In this document: one piece after another, positions 16,718 through 25,975 of the stretch | Numbering within the stretch: the stretch's first letter is position 1 | Layout of the letters: every line of letters starts with the position of its first letter | Assembly: GCA_001548435.1 (NCBI GenBank) | Contig: AP017308.1 | Coordinates: 3,915,030-3,979,029 of the forward strand | DNA length: 64,000 bases | Source: Leptolyngbya sp. NIES-3755 | GTDB taxonomy: Bacteria; Cyanobacteriota; Cyanobacteriia; Leptolyngbyales; Leptolyngbyaceae | Reading direction: 5' to 3' | Made by a program: the position numbers and the translations under genes | Notes under the pieces: model-generated | What the model was told of the DNA's origin: nothing | What the model saw: only the letters and a program-made list of their open reading frames with translations | Database searches by the model: none

Positions 16718-17996
16718 AACTCTAGAATTTTGGTTTCTTTGTTTCGCGCTCTGCTTCCTCACCGGAAATCCAATTAATGTCTTTATGTTTGGCGGAACGG
16801 GAAGCCAGATTGTTCTTGATGTGCAAGGAAGCTTTCTAGAACCCGCCATCAATATGGGTATCTACACCACTGCGTTTCTATTAATGTTGCCGCGATGGAG
16901 AAAGGTTCTGACTCATGTTACTAGAGGAAACTTTGTTGTTTGGTTAGTTGTAATCTTAGTCATAGCTTCAACCACGTGGTCTGATTATCCGCAATTTACT
17001 TGGCGACGAAGCATCATTGTATTTGGAGCGACTGTCTTTGGAACTTACTTTGCCACCTGTTTCAACTTCAAACAGCAAGTTCGCGCTCTAATTTTGGCGT
17101 TTTGCGGAGTCGTGATCATGAGCTTAGCACTGGGAGCTTTTGTACCGCGATTTGGAACGATGACGCAACCGCCGCATACAGGATCATGGAGAGGCGTGTA
17201 CATGCACAAACAAGGCTTAGGGAATCAAATGGCTTTGTGTGGTGCATTCTTCCTGGCATTGTTGAACAATGGTTTGTTTAGATCAGAGAAGAGACTGATT
17301 ATATTTGGGCTAGTGAGTAGTGCGTTTTTGGTTGCAGCTTCTCGATCGTCAACTGGATTGATCTCTTTCGCAGTCCTATCATTAGTCATCTATATCTGTC
17401 ACTCTCGAAAGTTCGGATTTGGAGTAATGTCGTTTGTGGTGTTGTCACTTTCAGCATTTGGACTGGGTGCGATCGCATTCTATCTTTTGGACAATCTCGA
17501 AACTGTGGTCGGATGGTTCGGCAAGGATCTGTCAGTTTCCGGTCGCGATGAGCTTTTCCCGGTGGTTTGGGAGTTAATCCACCAGCGACCCTGGTTAGGT
17601 TACGGGTATGAAGCATTTTGGCAGGGACAATACAGCCATGCGGGAACGGTTTGGCAAGCGATCGGATGGCCCGCTCCTCACGCACACAATGGTTTACTAG
17701 AGTTGCTCATTGCGTTTGGCTGGATTGGAACTTCGATCTTTTTGTGGACGTTGGGCGTAAGTTTTGTGCGATCGCTCTATCTCATCCGCATTGATAAAAC
17801 TTCCGAATACATTTTGCCGTTTCTCTTCTTGCTCCAAGTGGTACTCAGCAACATGACCGAGAGAAATCTATTGGGAGGGGGCATCACTTGGGTGCTGTAT
17901 GTTTGGGTTGCTTTTTTGCCTTGCTACTCGCGCAATCAAATGACTTTGCAGGCATTGAAACAGATTTATCAAAGTAAGCAAGCACAGCCCTTTTGA
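16707..17996 (+). CDS. O-antigen ligase/Wzy-type polymerase family protein
   Basis: A 429-residue membrane protein with about 11 helices. The large periplasmic loop before the penultimate helices contains WLGYGYEAFW and PAPHAHNGLLELLIAFGW, the Wzy_C signature with its conserved His. In a Wzx/Wzy system it would polymerise the repeat units in the periplasm; ligase activity is the alternative. It is the last gene of the locus. Its stop codon lies in the loop of the terminator that follows. Confidence 0.85.
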   Translation: MTFRTLEFWFLCFALCFLTGNPINVFMFGGTGSQIVLDVQGSFLEPAINMGIYTTAFLLMLPRWRKVLTHVTRGNFVVWLVVILVIASTTWSDYPQFTWRRSIIVFGATVFGTYFATCFNFKQQVRALILAFCGVVIMSLALGAFVPRFGTMTQPPHTGSWRGVYMHKQGLGNQMALCGAFFLALLNNGLFRSEKRLIIFGLVSSAFLVAASRSSTGLISFAVLSLVIYICHSRKFGFGVMSFVVLSLSAFGLGAIAFYLLDNLETVVGWFGKDLSVSGRDELFPVVWELIHQRPWLGYGYEAFWQGQYSHAGTVWQAIGWPAPHAHNGLLELLIAFGWIGTSIFLWTLGVSFVRSLYLIRIDKTSEYILPFLFLLQVVLSNMTERNLLGGGITWVLYVWVAFLPCYSRNQMTLQALKQIYQSKQAQPF

Positions 17997-18012
17997 TCGT
18001 TCGGGCTGTACT
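17981..18012. terminator. Bidirectional terminator closing the polysaccharide locus
   Basis: AGCACAGCCC pairs with GGGCTGTACT (9 of 10 bases) across a 12-base loop that contains the stop codon of the Wzy-type gene. It lies between convergent genes (ends at 17996 and 18017), so it can serve both strands. The T-tracts are weak. Confidence 0.55.
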
Positions 18013-18016
18013 ATCT

Positions 18017-19348
18017 TTACAGGGTGTAGGTGAAGTTTTCGACTAGCATTCCAGGAGTCAAAAATCCGCCTAGATTCCGATGGCTGTAAGTTCCTACATC
18101 AGGAATGAACTCTCGAAAACTCGTGAGCGCAATCAAGTTCTCGCCCCAGAATTGATAAAGACTATCATCAAATCGCAGATTCTCGATCGGAGCAACAATT
18201 TCGCCATTCTCAACCCAGAAACAAGCATACCGAGTCATTCCGGTAATTCGTCCGGTGGGTCGATCGCTCCAATTCAGATAGTGCAGATTCGAGAGATACA
18301 ATCCTGTTCCAAGTTCAGCAAGAATACGATCGTGTTCTAAATCCCCCGCAAGAATTTCCGGCGATCGTAGTTCTTCTCCACCTGTTGCACCATTCGCCTC
18401 TAGTCCATATTCTTTCGCAGTTCTCGATGAAGTGAGCATATTGACTAACTCACCCGATTCAATCAGCGGAAGTTCTAGAGGTGCAATTTCACCCAGTTCA
18501 TTAAATCTAGGGATCAATCCCGATTTGAAGTTCTCTTTCAGCGTGAACTTTGGAGATAGCTTCTTTTCTCCTCGTCGCAGTGCACTAAAACAACTGCCGC
18601 CTTGTTGATGGGAAGCTTCACTAATGCCACCCCAGGAAAGCATCGTCATGAGTTCCGAAACGGCAGCAGGCGCGAGATAAGTTCGATACTGTCCGCGTTG
18701 AATTGTTTTTGGCGGTTGAGCCATTCGAGCTAACTGCGATCGAGATTCTTCAATTTTCGCTTTGTAAGCTGAACTATCCCAATTCGATCCCGCAAATGTT
18801 CCTTTTACCGCTTGTCCATCGTCTGTGAACAATGAGTAATCCAGCGAATAAGAATCGGTTGCAAACCAATGTGTTTGTCCAACTGAATCCGCATAAGCTC
18901 GAATTACTGATCCAGCCGCATAGATCCCTGTAAAATCCAAATCAGAAACAATCGGTAATACAGTCGAAACCACTTCATCGGGTGCAAGCAATTGACCTGT
19001 ATGAGCTTCACGGCTCGTATTATTACCAGCAGGAAGCACGAGAAAAGGATTTTTTGGAAGTTGTGCAACTTCTTCGCGTAGAGTCTCGATCGCATCTTTT
19101 GCCGTTTGTCGATCGCTTTCTAAATCCCCAGTAAACGGGAACTCTCGATAGCTACTCCGTTGATTACTCATCAACACTAACTGTAAGTTCCCATCATTCA
19201 CCGTTCCCGTTTGGCGAACTTTCGCATGATTGAACCGAGTAAATTGGCTTTGCTCACTCTCTAAGGTGAGTGTAAATTGTTCGTCTGGCTTTAATTGATT
19301 GCGAATTTCATCGACTAATTGATTAAAGCTCTGTTCTAAAGCGGTCAT
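18017..19348 (-). CDS. pmbA: TldD/PmbA family protein, PmbA (TldE) subunit
   Basis: A 443-residue partner of TldD. The TldD/TldE heterodimer is a protease that degrades unfolded or leader peptides; the TldE half lacks the metal site. The protein matches the family in the N-terminal TLTLESEQSQFTRF strand region, the middle GNNTSREAHTG and the C-terminal FWVENGEIVAPIENLRFDDS. HExxxH is absent, as expected. The ATG at 19348 overlaps the tldD stop by 4 bases (ATGA), which fixes this start although the frame is open for 39 more codons. It is co-translated with tldD. Confidence 0.88.
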   Translation of the reverse strand: MTALEQSFNQLVDEIRNQLKPDEQFTLTLESEQSQFTRFNHAKVRQTGTVNDGNLQLVLMSNQRSSYREFPFTGDLESDRQTAKDAIETLREEVAQLPKNPFLVLPAGNNTSREAHTGQLLAPDEVVSTVLPIVSDLDFTGIYAAGSVIRAYADSVGQTHWFATDSYSLDYSLFTDDGQAVKGTFAGSNWDSSAYKAKIEESRSQLARMAQPPKTIQRGQYRTYLAPAAVSELMTMLSWGGISEASHQQGGSCFSALRRGEKKLSPKFTLKENFKSGLIPRFNELGEIAPLELPLIESGELVNMLTSSRTAKEYGLEANGATGGEELRSPEILAGDLEHDRILAELGTGLYLSNLHYLNWSDRPTGRITGMTRYACFWVENGEIVAPIENLRFDDSLYQFWGENLIALTSFREFIPDVGTYSHRNLGGFLTPGMLVENFTYTL

Positions 19349-20784
19349 TCTCCCCCTCCAAAGACTTCGATATTGGCGAAAACTGCGATCGGGGAACCAT
19401 GCCCGACTGTGATCGCTTGATTTGGTTCGCCTTTGCCGCACATCGGTGTGCCGTACATTTGCCAAGTCGATCGATCTCCGACGGCAACTAATCCACCCCA
19501 GAACTGAGGCGTAATGCTGCGATAGTTCGGATTTCTCAAAGTTGTTGTTAGCTTGCCATTTTCGATGCGTTTGGCGTATTCACAACTGAACTGGAATTTA
19601 TGACGCTGATCATCGATCGACCAAGAGCGATTCGATTCCATATAAATTCCTCGATCGATACCTGCAATCAGTTCTTCAAAACTCTTGTCTCCAGGTTCGA
19701 GATTGAGATTTGCCATTCTATCGATCGGCGGTCGATTCCAAGAAGATGCCCGTGCACAAGAAACGCCTTTCACGCCTGTTCTCGCTTGACTTTCAAGGCT
19801 TCCAACTCCTCGTTGTAAAATACCTTCTTTGATCAAATATTCACGAGTTGCAGGTGCGCCAGTGTCATCAAAGTTATAGCTTGCAAACTCTCCAGAAACC
19901 GTTGGATCAAAAGTAATATTCATCAGCGGAGAACCGTAGACCAAATTACCAAAGTCTTTGAGTTTCACAAAGCTACCGCCTGCATAGTTCCGCTCATCGC
20001 CCAAAATACGATCGAGTTCCAACGGGTGCCCAACGCTCTCATGAATCTGGAGCAGCATTTGATCCGGTGCAAGAACCAGTGTCGTTGTCTCGCTCGGACA
20101 ATCCTCAGCCGTCAGAAGTTCGATCGCTTGTGCTCCAATTTGTTGAACCCGCGCCCATAGATCTGGAGTAACGAAATACTCTAATCCGCCCTGATAACAG
20201 CTTGCAAGCCAACCATTATTCGATCGACGTTGTACCACGCCACCTGCTTGAGCCGTCGCAGAGTAGTCCGTCCCAATCCGAAAGAAATGCTGGTACACTT
20301 CCGATCCATTGCTGCTGACAAACCAAGTTTCTGCCTCAGTCGTCAATGCGGTCGCGCTCGTCTGCACAATTTGATCCGAGACTTTCAATTCGCGAGTAAT
20401 CTTTGTCAGAATCTCGTTAATTTCACCTGGACTTAGCGCATCAAACGGTTTTGCCAGCGGAGAAACGTACTGTCCAACCACTTTCGGACGAGCAGAAATC
20501 GGAGTCGAGTAAATGTTCCATTCCGAAGCCGCGATCGCTTGACGATATGCCGTTTGTGCTGCTGCTCGAATGCCTTCTAAAGTCAGCAAATTCGTCGCCG
20601 CATAGCCGATTTGCCCCTTAACCAAGACTTCGACCATTACGCCTTGAGTTAGCGAGGAGCCATTCGTTTCGGGGATACCATCACGAACCGAGCGAGTGGT
20701 AGAGGCTTCCTTCATCGCTCGCAGTCCAACCCAGTCGGCGGGAATGTCGATCGCATTCAGGAAGTGAGAAAGTTCAGAAATCAT
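19345..20784 (-). CDS. tldD: Metalloprotease TldD
   Basis: A 479-residue catalytic subunit of the TldD/TldE peptidase. The zinc site HESVGHPLELD (HExxxH) lies near residue 245. GVKGVSCARASSWNRPP and the C-terminal MCGKGEPNQ, with its family-specific Cys, are further landmarks. The length equals that of bacterial TldD. It is the first gene of a two-gene operon with pmbA. The physiological substrate in cyanobacteria is not known; in enterobacteria the pair processes microcins and degrades CcdA. Confidence 0.92.
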   Translation of the reverse strand: MISELSHFLNAIDIPADWVGLRAMKEASTTRSVRDGIPETNGSSLTQGVMVEVLVKGQIGYAATNLLTLEGIRAAAQTAYRQAIAASEWNIYSTPISARPKVVGQYVSPLAKPFDALSPGEINEILTKITRELKVSDQIVQTSATALTTEAETWFVSSNGSEVYQHFFRIGTDYSATAQAGGVVQRRSNNGWLASCYQGGLEYFVTPDLWARVQQIGAQAIELLTAEDCPSETTTLVLAPDQMLLQIHESVGHPLELDRILGDERNYAGGSFVKLKDFGNLVYGSPLMNITFDPTVSGEFASYNFDDTGAPATREYLIKEGILQRGVGSLESQARTGVKGVSCARASSWNRPPIDRMANLNLEPGDKSFEELIAGIDRGIYMESNRSWSIDDQRHKFQFSCEYAKRIENGKLTTTLRNPNYRSITPQFWGGLVAVGDRSTWQMYGTPMCGKGEPNQAITVGHGSPIAVFANIEVFGGGE

Positions 20785-20874
20785 GGAGCGATGTGGATGA
20801 ATTCAGGACAAGCGCGAGACTCCAGCGGAAAACTTGCCATCGGAGATTAGTCATTATACGCACATTCTTTTAGT

Positions 20875-22299
20875 TTAGCGATGCCAAATCGTTTCGTTGC
20901 CGGGTTTGTCAATTAGAGTAATTCCTTGCGCCTGAAGTTCGTTCCGAATGCGATCGGCTTCCGCAAAATTCTTGGCTTTTTTCGCGTCTTTTCGCTGCTG
21001 AATCATCGTTTCGATTTGATCATCCGAAAATCCCCCAACGACTTGCTCTTCTAGTTCTGCCTCTAATCCCAAAATTTTCGCAAGTTCTATCAATGTCTTC
21101 CACTGAGGAAGTAATACTTCAGATGCGGACTCTATTTTGCCTTCGTGTACGAAAATATTTCCTTGCCGCTGTAGCTCTTTAGCAACGGGGAATAATGCCG
21201 CTAATGCACCGGAGGTATTGAAGTCATCATCCATTGCGGTTTGGAATTCTTCAAGGATCGATTTAACGGGTTCAAAGGCTTGATCCGGTGTTGCATCCAG
21301 CTTGTACCCGAACAGCAAACCATCTTTTAGCGTATTCCATCCATTTTCCGCAGCCGCGATCGCATCTTTGGTAAAGTCGATCGGCTTTCGGTAACTCGCT
21401 TGCAGCACAAAGAATCGAACCACCATCGGATCAACGCCTTTTTTGTCCAGCAAGTCTCGAATCGTGGTGAAGTTGCCGAGCGATTTCGACATTTTTTCAC
21501 CATCAACATTCACCATGCCGTTGTGCATCCAATAATTCGCCAGCGATCGACCCGTGACAGGTTCCGATTGAGCAATCTCATTCTCGTGATGCGGAAAGAC
21601 CAAATCCGCGCCACCGACATGAATATCGATCGACTCTCCCAAAAATTCCCGCACCATTGCCGAGCATTCAATATGCCATCCTGGGCGACCTTTTCCCCAA
21701 GGCGACTCCCACGCAGGTTCACCCGGTTTCGCCCCTTTCCACAAGGCAAAATCGAACGGGTAACGCTTTTTCGGTTCCGTCTCATCCACGCGCCCCGAAG
21801 CGCCCGCCTGCATATCGTCTAATTTGCGCCCCGAAAGCTTCCCATACCCCTGATCTCTCTGAACCGCATAATAAACATCGCCATCCGCCGCGTATGCAAA
21901 TTCTTTCTCTTCTAATTCGCGAATCAGGCGTTTAATTCCGTCCAAAGTCTCAGTCGCTCGTGGATAAGCATCAGCATCGAGAATATTCAAGCGCCGCATA
22001 TCCTCGAAATAGCGCTGGATATTCAATTCTGCGACTTCCTGCATCGATGATCCTTCTTCTCGTGCCCGATTGAGGATTTTGTCATCGATATCTGTAAAGT
22101 TCTGCACATACCGCACTCGATACCCACGCCAGGTCAAATACCGCCGTACCGTATCCCAAACGATATACGATCGAGCATGTCCCAAATGGCAGAAGTCGTA
22201 CACCGTGACACCGCAGCAATACATCTTCACATGACCGGATTCGATCGGCTCAAACGGTTCTTTACGGCGGGTTAAGGTGTTGTAAACGACTAAAGCCAT
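20875..22299 (-). CDS. cysS: Cysteinyl-tRNA synthetase
   Basis: A 474-residue class I aminoacyl-tRNA synthetase that charges tRNA-Cys in the cytoplasm. The adenylate signatures are CHLGHARS (HIGH motif, about residue 38) and EKMSKSLGN (KMSKS). Zinc ligands that discriminate cysteine are visible in [19 protein letters not shown] and FPHHENE. The C-terminal DALR-type helical region ends with a basic anticodon-binding tail. It is full length and not linked to the neighbouring genes. Confidence 0.97.
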   Translation of the reverse strand: MALVVYNTLTRRKEPFEPIESGHVKMYCCGVTVYDFCHLGHARSYIVWDTVRRYLTWRGYRVRYVQNFTDIDDKILNRAREEGSSMQEVAELNIQRYFEDMRRLNILDADAYPRATETLDGIKRLIRELEEKEFAYAADGDVYYAVQRDQGYGKLSGRKLDDMQAGASGRVDETEPKKRYPFDFALWKGAKPGEPAWESPWGKGRPGWHIECSAMVREFLGESIDIHVGGADLVFPHHENEIAQSEPVTGRSLANYWMHNGMVNVDGEKMSKSLGNFTTIRDLLDKKGVDPMVVRFFVLQASYRKPIDFTKDAIAAAENGWNTLKDGLLFGYKLDATPDQAFEPVKSILEEFQTAMDDDFNTSGALAALFPVAKELQRQGNIFVHEGKIESASEVLLPQWKTLIELAKILGLEAELEEQVVGGFSDDQIETMIQQRKDAKKAKNFAEADRIRNELQAQGITLIDKPGNETIWHR

Positions 22300-22390
22300 G
22301 AAATTCTTGAAGTGAATAATGAGCGATATCCCATCCTAATCGATTCTAATCAGCAATAATGGGGGAAAAGATATTTGATGCGATCGTGCT

Positions 22391-23506
22391 ATGCAATCAG
22401 TCAGCACTCAGTCTGAATCTCCGATGGATACGCCCAAAACTGGGCTTCCGGTTACGATTATCACGGGTTTCTTAGGCAGCGGTAAAACCACGTTGCTGAA
22501 CCACATTCTGACGAATCAACAAGGCTTGAAAACGGCAGTTCTGGTGAATGAGTTCGGTGAAATTGGGATCGATAATGAACTGATTATCCAGACCGACGAA
22601 GATAAAAACATGGTCGAACTCAGCAACGGTTGTATCTGTTGCACGATCAATAATGATCTTGTCGATGCGGTCTATAAAGTTCTAGAGCGTCAGGACAAAA
22701 TCGATTATCTAGTCGTTGAAACAACTGGACTCGCTGATCCGCTTCCGGTTGCGCTGACCTTCTTAGGAACCGAATTACGCGATCTGACTCGACTTGATTC
22801 GATCGTAACTGTCGTCGATTCCGAAAACTTCAGTCTAGATTTGTTCAACAGTGAAGCCGCTTATAGCCAAATTGCTTACGGCGACATCATTTTGCTGAAC
22901 AAAACCGATTTAGTCGATGAAGCGAATGTCGATGCGCTCGAAGTTCGGATTCGCGATATCAAAGAAGGTGCAAGAGTCCTCCGCACTGTCAAAGGTCAAG
23001 TTCCCCTAGCAGCGTTACTCAGTGTTGGATTGTTCGAGTCGGACAAGTACTTCGATCCCGATGCTGAATCCGATCATCACGATCATGATCACGCTCACGA
23101 CCATCACGATCATTCCAACTGCGATCATGATCACGGTCATTGCGATCACGATCATGATCATCACCACCATCACTCGAATCACTTAGAGAACGATGGTTTT
23201 ACGTCTATCTCATTCGAGAGCGACAAGCCATTTAGCATTCGGAAATTCCAGCATTTCCTAGACAATCAGATTCCAACGACTGTGTTCCGCGCCAAAGGCA
23301 TTCTCTGGTTTGATGAAAGTCCGAAGCGTCACATTTTCCATCTCAGCGGCAAACGGTTCTCGCTCGATGACGATGAATGGAAAGGTACACCGAAAAATCA
23401 GTTAGTCCTGATCGGACAAGGCTTAGATCATGCGGAATTACGATCGCAAATCGAGGCTTGTCTATGCCCATCCTCACAAAATAAAGGAAAAGGTTTCGGT
23501 CGTTAA
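22391..23506 (+). CDS. CobW/COG0523 family GTP-binding metallochaperone
   Basis: A 371-residue cytoplasmic G3E GTPase thought to deliver zinc or another metal to target proteins. It shows Walker A GFLGSGKTT, the metal-binding GCICCT (CxCC), NKTDL for guanine recognition, and a C-terminal CobW_C domain. Between the two domains (about residues 228-262) is a dense His/Asp stretch with more than 15 histidines and two cysteines, which should buffer metal. No Zur box was recognised upstream. The exact client is unknown. Confidence 0.9.
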   Translation: MQSVSTQSESPMDTPKTGLPVTIITGFLGSGKTTLLNHILTNQQGLKTAVLVNEFGEIGIDNELIIQTDEDKNMVELSNGCICCTINNDLVDAVYKVLERQDKIDYLVVETTGLADPLPVALTFLGTELRDLTRLDSIVTVVDSENFSLDLFNSEAAYSQIAYGDIILLNKTDLVDEANVDALEVRIRDIKEGARVLRTVKGQVPLAALLSVGLFESDKYFDPDAESDHHDHDHAHDHHDHSNCDHDHGHCDHDHDHHHHHSNHLENDGFTSISFESDKPFSIRKFQHFLDNQIPTTVFRAKGILWFDESPKRHIFHLSGKRFSLDDDEWKGTPKNQLVLIGQGLDHAELRSQIEACLCPSSQNKGKGFGR

Positions 23507-23566
23507 GGGCAATCTAGGACATAACAGACGAAGTCAGCTTTTTTACCCTTCGCTTGTTATTCTTCC

Positions 23567-23860
23567 ATGTCTTCTAAACAGGTTTTAATTTGCCAGTATC
23601 AAAGCTGCCTTGCTCAAGGTTCAGCCGAGGTGCTGGCAGCTTTTTTAGAGCGTTCTGTTTCGGATGTCTCGATCGTGCCTGCTGAATGCCAAGGACAATG
23701 TAATCTCGGTACGACGGTGCGAGTTTTGCCTGGTGAAATCTGGTATTGTCGAGTCAAACCGACTGATGTGGACGCGATCGCACAGTCTCATTTAGAAAAC
23801 GATCAGCCTGTCGATCGATTACTTCATCCCCGGATTCACCCCAGTTATTCGACTCCGTAA
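23567..23860 (+). CDS. Thioredoxin-like (2Fe-2S) ferredoxin domain protein
   Basis: A 97-residue protein matching the small thioredoxin-fold ferredoxins of cyanobacteria. Four cysteines lie in a C...C and CxxxC arrangement (CQYQSC near residue 9-14, CQGQC near 44-48) followed by NLGTTVRV and EIWYCRVKP. It should bind a [2Fe-2S] cluster and act in electron transfer or cluster sensing in the cytoplasm. It lies 3 bases ahead of dtd, so the two are probably co-transcribed. Its partner is unknown. Confidence 0.75.
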   Translation: MSSKQVLICQYQSCLAQGSAEVLAAFLERSVSDVSIVPAECQGQCNLGTTVRVLPGEIWYCRVKPTDVDAIAQSHLENDQPVDRLLHPRIHPSYSTP

Positions 23861-23863
23861 GTT

Positions 23864-24301
23864 ATGCGCGTTGTCCTCCAGCGAGTTCTGTCTTCTCAAG
23901 TCGTTGTTGATCGAGAAGTGATTGGAAAAATCGATCGAGGCTTAAATCTCTTAGTCGGAATTGCCGAAACCGATACCGAAGCAGAACTCGACTGGATGGC
24001 AAAAAAATGCTTAGAGTTACGAGTCTTTTCAACTGATGGACGGTTTGATCAATCCATTCAAGATATCCATGGCGAAATTCTCGTCGTCAGTCAATTCACG
24101 CTGTACGGCGATTGTCGCAAAGGACGAAGACCTTCATTCGATCGAGCCGCTTCCCCCGATCGAGCCGAACAGCTTTACAACCAATTCGTTGAGAAACTTC
24201 GTGAGAGTGGACTGAAGATCGAAACCGGAAAATTTGGCTCAATGATGCAGGTGTCGATCGAGAATGATGGTCCGGTCACACTCATTCTGGAGCGCCCTTA
24301 A
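23864..24301 (+). CDS. dtd: D-aminoacyl-tRNA deacylase
   Basis: A 145-residue enzyme that hydrolyses D-amino acids (and glycine) mischarged on tRNA. Both family signatures are present: SQFTLYGD (about 78-85) and the Gly-cisPro loop in [10 protein letters not shown] near the C-terminus. MRVVLQRV at the N-terminus is standard. Length is normal. It is followed within 42 bases by a truncated antitoxin gene. Confidence 0.95.
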   Translation: MRVVLQRVLSSQVVVDREVIGKIDRGLNLLVGIAETDTEAELDWMAKKCLELRVFSTDGRFDQSIQDIHGEILVVSQFTLYGDCRKGRRPSFDRAASPDRAEQLYNQFVEKLRESGLKIETGKFGSMMQVSIENDGPVTLILERP

Positions 24302-24342
24302 TTGAGCTATATTTTAACGAATCTAGTGCGTTGAAATGATGT

Positions 24343-24516
24343 ATGGCTACTCTTCAAATTGAAAACTTGCCAGACGAACCAGAAATATCTCAGGAAGGAC
24401 AGAAAAAGCCGGTATCAGAAATTTTGCAGGAGATTCGTAATCGTCGCAGAGTTAATCCAGTTGACTTTAAGCTGCCTGACAGCACCGTTTTGATTCGAGA
24501 AGATCGTAGTAGATGA
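24343..24516 (+). pseudogene. Truncated paralogue of the vapB-like antitoxin
   Basis: An in-frame 57-codon gene that starts MATLQIENLPDE and ends LPDSTVLIREDRSR. Compared with the 89-residue antitoxin at 25269-25538 it keeps the first strand and the C-terminal 38 residues but lacks about 32 residues that hold the ribbon-helix-helix helices. The toxin gene that should follow is gone: after the TGA, the ATGACGATC... frame ends after 10 codons. The promoter-proximal 38 bases are aligned with those of the intact copy. It is either dead or a residual antitoxin tail that could still bind a toxin. Confidence 0.75.
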
Positions 24517-24528
24517 CGATCGCAGATG

Positions 24529-25059
24529 TTAATCGTCTTCGCTGATAATTGATTGCCATGCTAACGCTCGTAACATTAGTTCTTCGATAAGCGCTGACTT
24601 CGCGGCTGAATATTCTAAAAGTGACAATGCTCCTGAGCAAACAGCTTCTATCTTTGCTGCTTCATAACGTTTTGCCTCTTCTGGATGCGATCGCAGATAG
24701 TCTCGAAGAGCAAGATTCGATCTCCAATGCGTTCCATTATGTTCGACAATGTGTGCATTAAACGATTGAAGTTTACGATATCGAAAGTATAGACGGTCTA
24801 GCACTCCCGCTTCTCCCAGTGCTTCATAATCCAGCTTGATCATCTGCTCCAGTAGAGACTGCGAAGGTGGAAATGATACTACCCCAATCATGATATCGAT
24901 TATTGGCTTGGCACAAATTTCAGAAATCGCAGTACTGCCAATATGTTGAATTGTGCTTGAGTCAATCTGAAGCGCAACCTGAATTCGTTTCTGTTCTTGA
25001 ATGAAATCCTGTTCCCATTCAAGACGATGTTGCTCTAAATGAATTGGTTCATCAATCAT
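24529..25059 (-). CDS. GrpB family protein (nucleotidyltransferase-like, UPF0157)
   Basis: A 176-residue protein of the GrpB family, whose fold resembles nucleotidyltransferases. It shows the family blocks LEWEQDFIQEQ, IQHIGSTAI (the GS motif) and KPIIDIMIGV with its acidic residue, then FRYRKLQSFNAHIVE and LALRDYLRSHPEEAKRYE. No substrate has been firmly assigned to the family. It occupies the place where a second vapC would be expected, in the opposite direction, inside the decayed duplication. It has therefore probably inserted or been brought in after the duplication. Confidence 0.85.
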   Translation of the reverse strand: MIDEPIHLEQHRLEWEQDFIQEQKRIQVALQIDSSTIQHIGSTAISEICAKPIIDIMIGVVSFPPSQSLLEQMIKLDYEALGEAGVLDRLYFRYRKLQSFNAHIVEHNGTHWRSNLALRDYLRSHPEEAKRYEAAKIEAVCSGALSLLEYSAAKSALIEELMLRALAWQSIISEDD

Positions 25060-25111
25060 TTTATTTTTGAATTAGAGCGCGATCGCTCATCCAGAACGAT
25101 CGCTCTTTCTC

Positions 25112-25229
25112 CTAAACCTCAACCAATTGACTCGCAGAAACCACGGTCTGACGCGCTCATTCATCTGCCGCCAAGATCTCTTCTAACGTTGGCGTAGAAC
25201 GATTTTGAGGGTGTATCGATCCGCAAGTT
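25112..25229 (-). pseudogene. Fragment of dxr 3' end (duplicate)
   Basis: Read on the minus strand, this piece encodes [15 protein letters not shown], a stop (TGA at 25157-25159 in place of a Trp codon), then [14 protein letters not shown] and a final stop. It is a copy of the last residues of DXR (gene at 26012-27184). It has no start or catalytic part. A copy of the dxr/vapC hairpin adjoins it (25074-25108). This leftover shows that the vapBC segment was duplicated together with the end of dxr. Confidence 0.85.
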
Positions 25230-25233
25230 CAGC

Positions 25234-25239
25234 TATAAT
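25234..25239 (+). promoter_or_regulatory. Candidate -10 box of the vapBC operon
   Basis: TATAAT lies 30 bases before the vapB ATG. A -35 box at standard distance is not clear. The matching position of the left copy reads TATATT. Antitoxins of this type usually repress their own promoter, and a partial inverted repeat (CACACTGAAACGGTGT, 25253-25268) lies between the box and the ATG. Confidence 0.4.
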
Positions 25240-25268
25240 TCAGGCACTCAAACACACTGAAACGGTGT

Positions 25269-25538
25269 ATGGCTACTCTTCAAATTGAAAACTTACCAGA
25301 CGACCTATATTATCGTATTGAAAGCGTTGCGATCGCACATGATTTCACGCTTGATCAGGCAGTAATTTATGTATTGAGGCAGGCATTTCAATCTGACAAT
25401 TCAGGAATGCTTCAAGAACAGCAGGAAAAGTCAATGTCAGAAATTCTACAAAACATACGCAATCGTCCCAGAATTAATCCGGTTGACTATGGACTACCGG
25501 ACAGCACTGATTTGATCCGAGAGGATCGCGATCGATGA
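25269..25538 (+). CDS. FitA/VapB-like antitoxin (ribbon-helix-helix)
   Basis: An 89-residue antitoxin. Residues 1-45 (ATLQIENLPDDLYYRI, then two helices) fit a FitA-type ribbon-helix-helix DNA-binding domain. The rest (SMSEILQNIRNR to LIREDRDR) is the polar tail that normally wraps around the toxin. The stop overlaps the toxin ATG by 4 bases (ATGA), the usual coupling. It should bind its own promoter as a complex with the toxin. Confidence 0.85.
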   Translation: MATLQIENLPDDLYYRIESVAIAHDFTLDQAVIYVLRQAFQSDNSGMLQEQQEKSMSEILQNIRNRPRINPVDYGLPDSTDLIREDRDR

Positions 25539-25975
25539 CTGCTCCATTTCGATGTGTATTAGATACAAGCGTCTGCATCAAACAGTTTATTGCTGATCCA
25601 TTAACCCCAAAAGTCAATCAGCTTTTCGATCGTCTGAGCGATCCATCTACTGATTTTTTTGTCCCTGATTTGTTCTACGTTGAGTGCGCGAATGCTCTAT
25701 GGAAATACGTTCGTGCTAACTTGTACCCGGCTGAGCAGGTTAAATCAGATTTAGCCGATTTAAAGGTGTTACGATTTCAAACGACTTCAACGAAAGAGTT
25801 GACAACGGAAGCAATTTCAATTGCTTTAGATTATGGCATTACTGCCTACGATGCTTGCTATGCTGCACTATCACAGCAAGTTAGCGCTCCACTGTTAACC
25901 CTTGATCGACGATTGGTAAATGCCCTGTCAACCAGCAAGATAGATGTGCAACTGTTCACAAATTTTGTGTTGTAA
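25535..25975 (+). CDS. VapC-like PIN domain toxin
   Basis: A 146-residue PIN ribonuclease. The four acidic metal ligands are in place: LDTSVC (Asp near residue 9), FYVECANAL (Glu), TAYDACYAA (Asp) and LTLDRRL (Asp). Such toxins cut tRNA or rRNA when released from antitoxin. The gene is intact and coupled to the antitoxin gene. A shared hairpin separates its end from the end of dxr on the other strand. Confidence 0.88.
   Translation: MTAPFRCVLDTSVCIKQFIADPLTPKVNQLFDRLSDPSTDFFVPDLFYVECANALWKYVRANLYPAEQVKSDLADLKVLRFQTTSTKELTTEAISIALDYGITAYDACYAALSQQVSAPLLTLDRRLVNALSTSKIDVQLFTNFVL

Noticed and set aside
19349-19465. Longer form of PmbA starting inside tldD
   Set aside because: The extra 39 residues are the out-of-frame reading of the TldD C-terminus; the ATGA overlap gives the true start.
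23070-23180. Short GATCAT/GATCAC repeats in the CobW-type gene
   Set aside because: They encode the His/Asp-rich metal stretch and need no other explanation.
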